A DNA stretch of 14,914 nt from Mucilaginibacter sp. (GTDB taxonomy: Bacteria > Bacteroidota > Bacteroidia > Sphingobacteriales > Sphingobacteriaceae): the NCBI GenBank assembly GCA_025934475.1, contig JAICXZ010000013.1, positions 1-14,914 of the forward strand, in the 5' to 3' direction. Position 1 is the first letter of the stretch. Each line of letters starts with the position of its first letter. This document shows, one piece after another, positions 7,377 to 14,870 of the stretch. The position numbers were made by a program, and so were the translations under genes. The notes under the pieces were generated by a model. It was not told where the DNA came from. It saw nothing but the letters and a program-made list of their open reading frames with translations, and did no database searches.

Positions 7377-7516
7377 GTTGATTGAGTTAAGTGGTTGATT
7401 AAGTTGATTAGGTTTATCAATGGTAGTGCTCAATTAACTTATTCAACTAACTTATTCAACCTAATCCAACCCAATCAACTTATTCAACTTAATCCAACTC
7501 AATCAACTTATTCAAC
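7377..7516. repeat. CAAC-spaced tandem repeats with an inverted arm between holA and the nuclease gene
   Basis: A 28-bp unit (CTTATTCAACCTAATCCAAC plus CCAATCAA) runs at 7451-7478 and again at 7479-7506 with two substitutions. A third partial copy (CTTATTCAAC) ends at 7516, directly against the -7 box of the downstream gene. Inside the unit CAAC recurs every 9-10 bases. The left arm carries the same sequence inverted: GTTGATTGAGTT (7377-7388) is the exact complement of AACTCAATCAAC (7496-7507), and GATTAGGTT (7406-7414) that of AACCTAATC (7458-7466). The region can therefore fold into a long imperfect hairpin or cruciform. Confidence 0.85.
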
Positions 7517-7524
7517 TAAATTTG
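7517..7524 (+). promoter_or_regulatory. -7 promoter box (TAAATTTG) for the HsdR-N-like gene
   Basis: TAAATTTG matches the Bacteroidota -7 consensus and ends 4 bases before ATG 7529. Transcription would start at or within a base or two of the start codon, which suggests a leaderless mRNA. It directly abuts the last repeat copy. Confidence 0.6.
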
Positions 7525-7528
7525 CCCC

Positions 7529-7987
7529 ATGCTTCAGCCGCTTCAGCTCCCCCCTTTCCCTTTTAAGATCACCGAGCAAGATGGTAAGCTGACGCTTTTT
7601 GACGAGATCCGAAAAAAGCATATCCTGATTACACCCGAAGAATGGGTCCGTCAGCATTTTGTCCAATACCTGATAAACCACAAAGGCTATCCCAAAACGC
7701 TGATCAAATTGGAAGGAGGCTTGACATTACACGGCAAAGCACGTCGTACCGATATTGTCGTCTTCAACCCCAACGGCCAGAAAATATTATTGATCGAATG
7801 CAAAGCGCCATCGGTCACCATTGATCAAAAGGTATTTGACCAGGTAGCGCGGTATAATATGGTGCACAAAGTAGCGCTGGTAGCCGTAAGCAACGGCTTG
7901 CAGCACTACTACTGCCGTATTAATTTCGATGAGCAGAATTATAAGTTTATCGAAGAATTGCCACCGTATCGCGAAGTTTATATTTAA
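7529..7987 (+). CDS. Stand-alone type I restriction HsdR N-terminal-like nuclease-fold protein
   Basis: The gene encodes 152 residues consisting essentially of one PD-(D/E)XK-type domain. TPEEWVRQHFVQYLINHKGYP (residues 35-55) is the leading helix typical of HsdR N-terminal domains. The active-site elements are ordered as expected: E62 in KLEGG, D75 in RRTDIVVF, then E90 and K92 in LLIECKAP (the E-x-K). A QxxxY motif (Q105 and Y109 in DQVARY) follows, as in HsdR and RecB-family nucleases. All catalytic positions look intact. No hsdM, hsdS or helicase lies nearby, so this is not part of a restriction system here. From memory, such short proteins occur beside holA in other Bacteroidota, suggesting a housekeeping role in DNA metabolism; that is inference. 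The stop codon overlaps that of the convergent histidine kinase gene. Confidence 0.82.
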   Translation: MLQPLQLPPFPFKITEQDGKLTLFDEIRKKHILITPEEWVRQHFVQYLINHKGYPKTLIKLEGGLTLHGKARRTDIVVFNPNGQKILLIECKAPSVTIDQKVFDQVARYNMVHKVALVAVSNGLQHYYCRINFDEQNYKFIEELPPYREVYI

Positions 7988-9795
7988 CCCGGAATTTCAA
8001 CCAGGTTCTGCATTTTTTCCTTCAGTTCGTCCGGCTTAAACGGCTTGGAGACATAGTCATTCATACCGGAATTAAATACCCGCTCCTTGATATCGAAAAG
8101 TGCAGATGCTGTCAATGCGATGATTGGAATATTGGCTTTTTTAGGATCACGCATTTTTCGGATTTCGGTGGCTGCGTCAAAGCCATTCAGAACAGGCATT
8201 TGAAGGTCCATCAATATGATATCGAAATTGCTGTATTGAACCATTTCTATAGCTCGTTCGCCATTTTCGGCAATGGTTGGCGTGATTCCCCATTTGGAGA
8301 AAAGCTTTTTCATCAGCATTACGTTAACCATATTATCCTCGGCAATCAGTACGCGGAGATGGCCCAATGAATCGGCAGGGATAACGGCGGCTGGCTGCTG
8401 ACTGTATACTTCGGGCACCGGTACCATTTCTGTCGAAACATGGAATTCCATTTCGAATGAGAATTCGGAACCCACACCGGGCGTACTCATTACTTCGACA
8501 CGCAAATTCTGTAATTCCAGCAACCGTTTTACAATGGCTAAACCAAGACCAGTACCTCCGTATTGACGGGTGGTGCTTAGCGACTCCTGCGTGAATGGCT
8601 CGAATATCACATCCAGGTTTTCTTTTTCGATACCAATACCGGTATCTTTTATCGAAAACCTTACATTAACGATGTTGTGGCGGTCTTCCAGCATTTGCGC
8701 ATTTACCCACACCGTTCCCGAAGGGGTAAACTTGATGGCGTTACTGATGAGATTGAAAATGATCTGTGTTAGACGTGTCGGGTCGCCGATAACAATTTTG
8801 TTTTTCAAACCCGGGTCCACAAGAACTTTGAACTCGAGTTCTTTCTCCTCCGCTTTAAGCCGCTGACCACCGCACACATTCTGCATCAGGTCGGGAATGT
8901 TGAACTTGATATTTTCGAAAACCACCTTGCCTGCTTCGATCTTATTGAAATCGAGCACATCGTTCACCAGCGCGAGGAGATTGTTGGCCGAAAACTTTAA
9001 AATATCCAGGTTGTCTTTCTGATCAGGTCTCGGGTTGCCCAGCATGAGCAAATTGGTCATACCTATAACCGCATTAAGCGGCGTGCGGATCTCATGCGAC
9101 ATAATCGAGAGGAACTCCGATTTAGCCTGGGCTGATTTCTCTGCCCTTTCAATCACTTTTCCAAACTCAACGTTCAGTATACCGCGCTCTTCAGCAACGG
9201 ATTTCAGCTCCCTTATACTTCGAATAAATGCCGTGTAAAAGTGACTGAGCATAAAAATGATCAGGATGAAGTTTGCGCAACCGGCAATGATAACCGTCGA
9301 CTGATCCAGCACCAGCGGTTTTACATCGATCACATAGTTATTATCGTATTCAAGAATCTGGAAGAGCAAAACCGGAATAAGGTTCATCAGCGAATAAAAC
9401 ATGCCGCTTACCTGCCCCAACATATAAAAACTGAATACAATGATAAGCAGGAGGATCTGGGCCGTAATGATATCGACTTTTTGCAGGATGATAAATACAG
9501 CAGAAATATTGACCATAGTGGCCAAAACGAGCAGTATGTGGGATATGATTGCCCACCGCGGCCTGAAAGTAAAGTACTTGAACAGGATAATAATGCTGAC
9601 CAGCAGTATCGTACTGGTAAATGCCAGGGTGTATTGGTGATCCAGGTAAATATTGACAACCAGACCGGCTATTGCCACAATTGCCAGCAACAAGCCATAG
9701 TAAAGTAAACGGACCCGCGCCTGATCAAGGATCGATTGCTCCTTGGTTAAAATTTTATTGACAGAGAAATTTAAAAAACCAACGTCCTTGTTCAT
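7984..9795 (-). CDS. Membrane hybrid sensor histidine kinase / response regulator
   Basis: The gene encodes 603 residues. The N-terminal sensor region (about 30-190) has six hydrophobic segments and no sizeable periplasmic domain, so the signal may be sensed within the membrane. A short helical linker (191-225) precedes the HisKA domain with phosphorylatable H234 in SHEIRTPLNAVIGMTNLL. The HATPase domain shows the N-box (RLTQIIFNLISNAIKFT, 341-357), the G1 box DTGIGI (384-389), an F-box (FEPFTQ) and the G2 box GGTGLGL (413-419). A linker leads to a receiver domain with acidic E486 and D487, phospho-acceptor D530 (DIILMDLQMP), T562 and K584. It has no DNA-binding or Hpt domain, so phosphoryl transfer must continue to a partner encoded elsewhere. 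It lies 101 bp downstream of valS on the same strand. That gap holds a small TTAGC-CAGA-GCTAA hairpin (9842-9855), so cotranscription is uncertain. Confidence 0.93.
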   Translation of the reverse strand: MNKDVGFLNFSVNKILTKEQSILDQARVRLLYYGLLLAIVAIAGLVVNIYLDHQYTLAFTSTILLVSIIILFKYFTFRPRWAIISHILLVLATMVNISAVFIILQKVDIITAQILLLIIVFSFYMLGQVSGMFYSLMNLIPVLLFQILEYDNNYVIDVKPLVLDQSTVIIAGCANFILIIFMLSHFYTAFIRSIRELKSVAEERGILNVEFGKVIERAEKSAQAKSEFLSIMSHEIRTPLNAVIGMTNLLMLGNPRPDQKDNLDILKFSANNLLALVNDVLDFNKIEAGKVVFENIKFNIPDLMQNVCGGQRLKAEEKELEFKVLVDPGLKNKIVIGDPTRLTQIIFNLISNAIKFTPSGTVWVNAQMLEDRHNIVNVRFSIKDTGIGIEKENLDVIFEPFTQESLSTTRQYGGTGLGLAIVKRLLELQNLRVEVMSTPGVGSEFSFEMEFHVSTEMVPVPEVYSQQPAAVIPADSLGHLRVLIAEDNMVNVMLMKKLFSKWGITPTIAENGERAIEMVQYSNFDIILMDLQMPVLNGFDAATEIRKMRDPKKANIPIIALTASALFDIKERVFNSGMNDYVSKPFKPDELKEKMQNLVEIPG

Positions 9796-9896
9796 TGGAG
9801 GGCTTTAGCATTGTATAATAAGATATCCACCATACAACACTTTAGCCAGAGCTAAGCGCGTACGATATCCTTAAGACAGCACTTTGTTTGTTGCAA

Positions 9897-12530
9897 TTAG
9901 CCTGCCAATCCCCTTAGTCGTTCGTTAATTATTTTCAATTTTGCCTCAGCATCGGCTTTTTTCTTATGTTCGTTCTCGATTATTTCAGGCTTTGCGTTTT
10001 GCATAAAACGCTCGTTGTTCAATTTTGCTTCAACCGATTTCAAAAATCCGCCGAGGTATTCTTTCTCTTTAAGCAATTTTTCCTTCTCGGCTTCCGGGTC
10101 AATATCAAGCTGCAATGGCACATAAAACTCGTCTTTTGATACCATAAAGGCCGCTGCATCAGCTATCTTCTCCTTCACGGCGGTAAAGTCGCCGATATTT
10201 GCTAACCTGGTTATGATGTTTTTGTAGCCGATATAGTCTATGCCTGAATTGGCCTTTACCGAAAGATTCAACGTTTCCTTCGGTGATATCTGCTTGCTTT
10301 GACGGATATCACGAATTTTGGTTACGATCTCTTTTACCAGTTCCGTTTCACTTAATAACTGGGTATCTATTTGCCCGATTTCCGGCATTTTTGCAACAAT
10401 GCAGCAATCTGCTCCGGATCGCTTTCCGAATACTTCTTCATCATGCCAAAGTTCTTCGGTAATGAAAGGCATGAATGGATGCAGCAGTTTCAACACATTT
10501 TCAAAGAAAACAACCGTCTTATCATAAGTTTCCCTGTCGATGGGATGCTCGTAAGCCGGTTTGATCATTTCAAGATACCAGGCGCAGAAATCGTCCCAAA
10601 CCAGTTTATAGGTCGATATGAGCGCATCCGATAGACGGTATTGGGCAAAATAGCTTTCAATCTCTGTCAAAGCCTGGTTAAACCGGCTCTCAAACCATGC
10701 GATGGCAACCTGGTTGGTATTTTCCAGTTTTTCATCAACCTTCCAGCCTTTTACAAGCCTGAAGGCGTTCCAAACTTTATTGGCAAAGTTTCGACCCTGC
10801 TCGCAATGCTTTTCATCAAACATCAGGTCGTTGCCGGCAGGTGAAGAAAACAACATACCCACACGCACGCCATCCGCACCATATTTTTCGATCAGATCGA
10901 GCGGGTCAGGTGAATTACCCAACGATTTCGACATCTTGCGACCTATCTTATCCCGAACAATACCAGTCAGGTAAACGTTCCTGAATGGAATTTCGCCTCT
11001 GAACTCGTGGCCAGCCATGATCATCCTGGCTACCCAGAAGAATAGAATTTCAGGTGCAGTTACGAGGTCGTTGGTAGGATAGTAATAATTAATATCGGCG
11101 TTATTAGGATCCTTAAAGCCATCGAAAACCGATATCGGCCACAGCCATGACGAGAACCAGGTATCAACCACGTCCTCTTCTTGTGTCAAACTACTAAACT
11201 CTAAACCCGAAACCCTAAACTGTTCTTCAGCTTCGGCCTCAGTTTTGGCTACTACCCATTGCCCTTTTTCGTTATACCAGGCAGGTATTCGCTGGCCCCA
11301 CCACAGTTGGCGACTGATACACCAATCCTTCACATTCTCCATCCAGTAGCGGTAGGTGTTGATGAATTTATCCGGTATCAGTTTGATGTCGCCTTTGATC
11401 ACATAATCCAAAGCAGGCTTAGCCAATTCGGGCATTTTGCAGAACCACTGCATCGATAGCTTTGGCTCGATAACAGCATCGGTCCGTTCCGAAAAACCTA
11501 TCTGTGATTTGTAATCCTCTATCTTTTCGAGAGCTCCCGCCGATTCCAGCAAAGGAGCAATCTTTTTACGGGCGGCAAAACGATCCTCGCCAACCAGTAT
11601 CTGGGCCTTTTCATTCAGCGTACCGTCATCATTCAGAATATCGACAACCGGTAGGTGATGTCTTAAACCAAGTTCATAGTCATTAAGGTCGTGTGCAGGC
11701 GTCACTTTCAAACAACCTGTACCGAACTCCATATCGACATACTCGTCCAGAATAATCGGAATTTCCTTTTCAATCAGCGGAATAAATGCTTTTTTGCCAT
11801 GCAGATGTTTGTACCGCTCGTCGTTCGGATTGATACAAATGGCAGTATCTGCCATAATCGTTTCCGGGCGAGTCGTGGCAATCGTCAAAAATTCGCCATC
11901 CGCCCCGCGCCCTGCGCCCACCGAGTATCGTATATAATAAAGCTTTTGATTAACTTCTTTGCGAATTACCTCTTCGTCCGAAACAGCTGTTTTCCCTTGA
12001 GGATCCCAGTTCACCATGCGAACGCCACGATATATCCAACCCTTTTTGTAAAGATGGATAAAGGTATCGATCACCGCTTCCGACAGGTCTTCGTCCATCG
12101 TAAAACGCGTACGATCCCAATCGCATGAAGCGCCGAGTTTCTTTAATTGTTCCAGGATGATGCCGCCATATTTATTGCGCCATTCCCAGGCGTACTCCAT
12201 AAATTTTTCGCGGCCGATATCCAGTTTATTGATGCCTCTTTCCTTAAGCATCGCAACCACTTTTGCTTCCGTGGCGATGCTGGCATGATCGGTACCTGGC
12301 ACCCAGCAGGCGTTCTTGCCTTTCATGCGGGCACGACGGATCAATACATCCTGGATGGTATTATTGAGCATGTGGCCCATGTGCAAAACGCCGGTGACGT
12401 TTGGCGGCGGAATGACGATGGTATATGGCTCACGCTCATCAGGCACCGACCTGAAAAACCCGTGCTCCATCCAGTAACTATACCATTTATCCTCTGCCTG
12501 TTTGGGTTGATATTTAGTAGAAATGCTCAT
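9897..12530 (-). CDS. valS: Valyl-tRNA synthetase
   Basis: The gene encodes 877 residues of a class I aminoacyl-tRNA synthetase that attaches valine to tRNA-Val in the cytoplasm. The HIGH motif is HMGH (residues 50-53, after PPPNVTGVL) and the KMSKS loop is at 532-536. The editing (CP1) domain contains TTRPETIMADTA (219-230) and GTGCLKVTPAHDLNDYE (270-286), which clears mischarged threonine. DTWFSSWLWPIS (456-467) is the post-editing catalytic segment. The C-terminal about 65 residues form the coiled-coil arm typical of ValRS (EAEKEKLLKEKEYL onward). ATG 12530 gives the canonical N-terminus (STKYQPKQAEDKWYSYW); a longer frame to 12566 overlaps the -7 box and is rejected. Residues about 437-446 (QFRVSGLEFS) are encoded by a heptamer repeat array in a loop region just ahead of the conserved DTWFSS block. 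Conserved motifs are otherwise intact. Confidence 0.97.
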   Translation of the reverse strand: MSISTKYQPKQAEDKWYSYWMEHGFFRSVPDEREPYTIVIPPPNVTGVLHMGHMLNNTIQDVLIRRARMKGKNACWVPGTDHASIATEAKVVAMLKERGINKLDIGREKFMEYAWEWRNKYGGIILEQLKKLGASCDWDRTRFTMDEDLSEAVIDTFIHLYKKGWIYRGVRMVNWDPQGKTAVSDEEVIRKEVNQKLYYIRYSVGAGRGADGEFLTIATTRPETIMADTAICINPNDERYKHLHGKKAFIPLIEKEIPIILDEYVDMEFGTGCLKVTPAHDLNDYELGLRHHLPVVDILNDDGTLNEKAQILVGEDRFAARKKIAPLLESAGALEKIEDYKSQIGFSERTDAVIEPKLSMQWFCKMPELAKPALDYVIKGDIKLIPDKFINTYRYWMENVKDWCISRQLWWGQRIPAWYNEKGQWVVAKTEAEAEEQFRVSGLEFSSLTQEEDVVDTWFSSWLWPISVFDGFKDPNNADINYYYPTNDLVTAPEILFFWVARMIMAGHEFRGEIPFRNVYLTGIVRDKIGRKMSKSLGNSPDPLDLIEKYGADGVRVGMLFSSPAGNDLMFDEKHCEQGRNFANKVWNAFRLVKGWKVDEKLENTNQVAIAWFESRFNQALTEIESYFAQYRLSDALISTYKLVWDDFCAWYLEMIKPAYEHPIDRETYDKTVVFFENVLKLLHPFMPFITEELWHDEEVFGKRSGADCCIVAKMPEIGQIDTQLLSETELVKEIVTKIRDIRQSKQISPKETLNLSVKANSGIDYIGYKNIITRLANIGDFTAVKEKIADAAAFMVSKDEFYVPLQLDIDPEAEKEKLLKEKEYLGGFLKSVEAKLNNERFMQNAKPEIIENEHKKKADAEAKLKIINERLRGLAG
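11193..11220 (-). repeat. Four tandem GTTTNGN heptamers inside valS
   Basis: Read on the coding (minus) strand, 11220 to 11193 is GTTTAGG, GTTTCGG, GTTTAGA, GTTTAGT, four heptamers in perfect 7-base phase. A fifth degenerate copy (GTTTGAC, 11191-11185) follows one base out of phase. The stretch is translated as FRVSGLEFSS and beyond without a stop. Confidence 0.85.
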
Positions 12531-12536
12531 AGCGCG

Positions 12537-12544
12537 CAAAAGTA
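12537..12544 (-). promoter_or_regulatory. -7 promoter box (TACTTTTG) for valS
   Basis: TACTTTTG on the minus strand matches TAnnTTTG and ends 6 bases before ATG 12530. The predicted leader is only a few nucleotides, leaving no room for a Shine-Dalgarno site or a T-box leader. It also rules out the longer valS frame. Confidence 0.6.
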
Positions 12545-12560
12545 GCTTTTTTGCCTGTAA

Positions 12561-12635
12561 GTTCATGGATCATGGTTCATAGTTCATAGCCGAAATCGTT
12601 AAATTTTACAAAAATTCACCATGAACTATGAACCA
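12561..12635. repeat. GTTCATA heptamer array with inverted partner between valS and the M13 gene
   Basis: Four tandem heptamers run from 12561 to 12588: GTTCATG, GATCATG, GTTCATA, GTTCATA. The complement recurs at 12621-12635: TGGTTCATAGTTCAT (12573-12587) pairs perfectly over 15 bases with ATGAACTATGAACCA (12621-12635) around a 33-nt loop. The structure lies between the divergent valS and peptidase promoters, and an A-run follows on the plus strand. Confidence 0.85.
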
Positions 12636-12712
12636 AAAAATATCACATTCTTGTTACAGTCCTCTTCAATCACGGCCGTTTTGCTATTTTCAACCTTTCT
12701 CAAATAATTAAT

Positions 12713-14770
12713 ATGAAAATGAAGTTATCACACCTGCTGCTCGGTGGAGCAGTAGTGGTTACGGCTGCAGCTTTTGCACCGGATGGCGGCCAAAAGGGAC
12801 AAGACGGCCCGCCTACAAAGTTTATCGACCCTGCTAATATGGATCTTTCCATCAAGCCTGGCGACGACTTTTTCGACTACGCCAATGGCGCCTGGCTAAA
12901 AACACACGAAATACCGGCCAAAGAGACCCGATGGGGAAGTTTCAACATCCTTCGCCAGGAAAATACCGACAAATTATTGAGCCTGCTTAAAGAAGTAAGC
13001 GCATATGCTGATCAACCGGAAGGTAGCCTGAAACAGCGCGTGGGCGATTTATATGCTAGCGGCATGGATAGCGTGGCTATAGAAAAGCGGGGGTTTGACC
13101 CAATAAAACCCGACCTGGCGCGCATCGATAAGATCACCGATCTGAACGGCGTTGTTAATGAAATGATAACTGAACGGGTGAATGGCGACGCCAGTCCGCT
13201 TTTTGGAGCTGGTGTGGGCGCAGATTCCAAGCACCCGACCGTTAACATCGTGGAGTTCAGACAAGGCGGCACGAGTTTGCCCGACAGGGATTATTATCTG
13301 AAGGACAACGACCGCAACCGCAAGATTAAGGATGCCTACAAAAAATATATCGTCACCTTATTTACGCTGACCGGCACAAACGCCGAACAAGCGGCAAAAA
13401 ATGCTGAAACTATTTTTACCATAGAAACAGCATTAGCCAAAGCCCAGATGAGTCGCGTTGAAATGCGCGATCCAAACAAAACCTACAACAAGTATGCGGT
13501 AAAAGCGTTCGATCAAATTACCCCGCACTTGAACTGGTCGCAACTGCTGCCTCAAATGAAGCTGAATGGCGTGGATACAGTTAATGTGGCCCAACCCGAC
13601 TTCTTCAAATCGGCGGATGCACTCTTAGCTTCGACATCTATCAACGACTGGAAAGTGTACCTTGACTGGAACATGCTGAAGGGTTCCGCATCGGCATTGA
13701 GTTCGCCATTTGTAAAAGCCAACTTTGAGTTTGGCAGCGTTCTAAGCGGTCAAAAAGTACAAACCCCACGGAACGAACGCATGTCGGCCATGGTTGACGG
13801 AAGTATCGGCGAGTTACTGGGTCAGCTGTATGTTGAGAAATACTTCACCCCTGCCGCCAAAGAATATATGGTTAACCTGGTGAACATCCTGAAGAGTGTT
13901 TTGGGCGATCGCATCAAGCGTTTGGAATGGATGAGCGATGCCACCAAACAAAAGGCTTTAAATAAACTGAACGCTTTCACAGTGAAGATTGGCTATCCCG
14001 ATAAATGGCAGAACTATGATGGCCTGATCATCGGGCGCCACGACTATTACAGCAATCTGAAACGCATCTCCAAATGGCGCTACAACTATAATGTTTCGCA
14101 GCTAGGCAAGCCAGTGGACAAAAAACGCTGGGGCATGACGCCGCCAACAGTGAATGCCTACTACAACCCAACCAACAACGAGATCGTGTTCCCGGCCGGC
14201 ATCCTGCAGTTTCCATTCTTCGACTTTAAGGCTGACGACGCTGTTAACTATGGTGGCATCGGTGCGGTTATCGGGCACGAAATGACCCACGGTTTTGACG
14301 ACCAGGGCCGCCAGTTCGACGCCGATGGCTCGCTGCACGACTGGTGGAGCAAAGACGACGCCGATAAGTTTAAATCACGTGCCGACCAGGTGGTAGCACA
14401 GTATAATGCATTTACTGTAGTGGATACCTTGCACGTAAACGGCAAGCTGACCCTCGGCGAAAACCTTGCAGACCTGGGCGGATTAAATATTGCTTACGAG
14501 GCATTCAAGAAAACCAAAGAAGGTCAGTCGAACAAGAAGATCGACGGCTTTACACCCGATCAACGCTTCTTCCTGTCGTGGGCACAGGTATGGCGCAGTT
14601 CGCAACGCCCGGAGTCAGCAGCCCAGCGCATTTTAACGGACCCCCACTCCCCAGAGCAGTACCGCTGCAATGCACCTATCAGCAACATAGATGCCTGGTA
14701 TGCCGCATTTAACGTGCAACCCGGCGATAAATATTACAAGAAGCCCGAGGACAGGATACACGTTTGGTAA
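12713..14770 (+). CDS. Secreted M13 family (neprilysin/PepO-like) zinc metallopeptidase
   Basis: The gene encodes 685 residues, the standard length for M13 endopeptidases. An N-terminal signal peptide (LSHLLLGGAVVVTAAAFA, to about residue 22) indicates export to the periplasm or beyond, with no clear lipobox. The N-terminal M13 domain starts near FIDPANMDLSIKPGDDFFDYANGAWL (37-62), a family hallmark. The catalytic domain carries the substrate-binding NAYYNP (481-486), the zinc-binding HExxH (H522, E523, H526 in VIGHEMTHGFDDQG) and the third ligand E583 with D587 in GENLADLGG. The C-terminus has the typical RCNAPISNIDAWYAAFNVQPGDKYY and ends in a conserved-type Trp. These enzymes cleave short peptides; the physiological substrate is unknown. 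ATG 12713 is followed by a second ATG at 12719, either of which preserves the signal peptide. The start has AT-rich upstream sequence and no Shine-Dalgarno. The gene is monocistronic, ended by a terminator. Confidence 0.95.
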   Translation: MKMKLSHLLLGGAVVVTAAAFAPDGGQKGQDGPPTKFIDPANMDLSIKPGDDFFDYANGAWLKTHEIPAKETRWGSFNILRQENTDKLLSLLKEVSAYADQPEGSLKQRVGDLYASGMDSVAIEKRGFDPIKPDLARIDKITDLNGVVNEMITERVNGDASPLFGAGVGADSKHPTVNIVEFRQGGTSLPDRDYYLKDNDRNRKIKDAYKKYIVTLFTLTGTNAEQAAKNAETIFTIETALAKAQMSRVEMRDPNKTYNKYAVKAFDQITPHLNWSQLLPQMKLNGVDTVNVAQPDFFKSADALLASTSINDWKVYLDWNMLKGSASALSSPFVKANFEFGSVLSGQKVQTPRNERMSAMVDGSIGELLGQLYVEKYFTPAAKEYMVNLVNILKSVLGDRIKRLEWMSDATKQKALNKLNAFTVKIGYPDKWQNYDGLIIGRHDYYSNLKRISKWRYNYNVSQLGKPVDKKRWGMTPPTVNAYYNPTNNEIVFPAGILQFPFFDFKADDAVNYGGIGAVIGHEMTHGFDDQGRQFDADGSLHDWWSKDDADKFKSRADQVVAQYNAFTVVDTLHVNGKLTLGENLADLGGLNIAYEAFKKTKEGQSNKKIDGFTPDQRFFLSWAQVWRSSQRPESAAQRILTDPHSPEQYRCNAPISNIDAWYAAFNVQPGDKYYKKPEDRIHVW

Positions 14771-14794
14771 ATTCCGTGTTCTGAGTTATAAGTC

Positions 14795-14820
14795 AAAGCC
14801 CGGTCGAAAGATCGGGCTTT
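14795..14820 (+). terminator. Intrinsic terminator of the M13 peptidase gene (GAAA tetraloop)
   Basis: AAAGCCCGGTC (14795-14805) pairs with GATCGGGCTTT (14810-14820) over 11 bp with one G-U pair. It is closed by a GAAA tetraloop, a stable GNRA type. It lies 24 bases after the stop codon. Because the stem is flanked by A and T runs it could work in both directions. Confidence 0.88.
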
Positions 14821-14838
14821 CATATTTCATCATGCTTG

Positions 14839-14870
14839 CAACTTTACAACCTTTCAACGTTCCAACCTTC
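14839..14870. repeat. Four tandem CAACNTTN octamers at the right end
   Basis: CAACTTTA, CAACCTTT, CAACGTTC and CAACCTTC follow one another in perfect 8-base phase, then TAAC. The array lies just after the peptidase terminator, in AT-rich sequence that presumably leads to the next gene beyond the window. Confidence 0.8.

Noticed and set aside
7346..7420. 25-residue N-terminal extension of holA
   Set aside because: It is translated repeat DNA and crosses the promoter box; HolA proteins start close to the LHGEEP motif.
7451..7516. 28-bp direct repeats resembling a CRISPR array
   Set aside because: The copies are directly adjacent with no spacers, the unit is itself built of 9-10-bp sub-repeats, and there are no cas genes.
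7529..7987. A type I restriction-modification system
   Set aside because: Only an isolated N-terminal-type nuclease domain is present; no helicase, methylase or specificity subunit lies in the window.
9241..9708. 155-codon plus-strand frame in the histidine kinase gene
   Set aside because: It is antisense to the membrane sensor region; its low-complexity D, N and Q-rich product reflects complement codons.
11691..12545. Plus-strand frames of 132-145 codons antisense to valS
   Set aside because: They are shadows of a fully conserved valS; the products look like no protein family.
12531..12566. 12-residue N-terminal extension of valS
   Set aside because: It contains the TACTTTTG box; the canonical ValRS start is at 12530.
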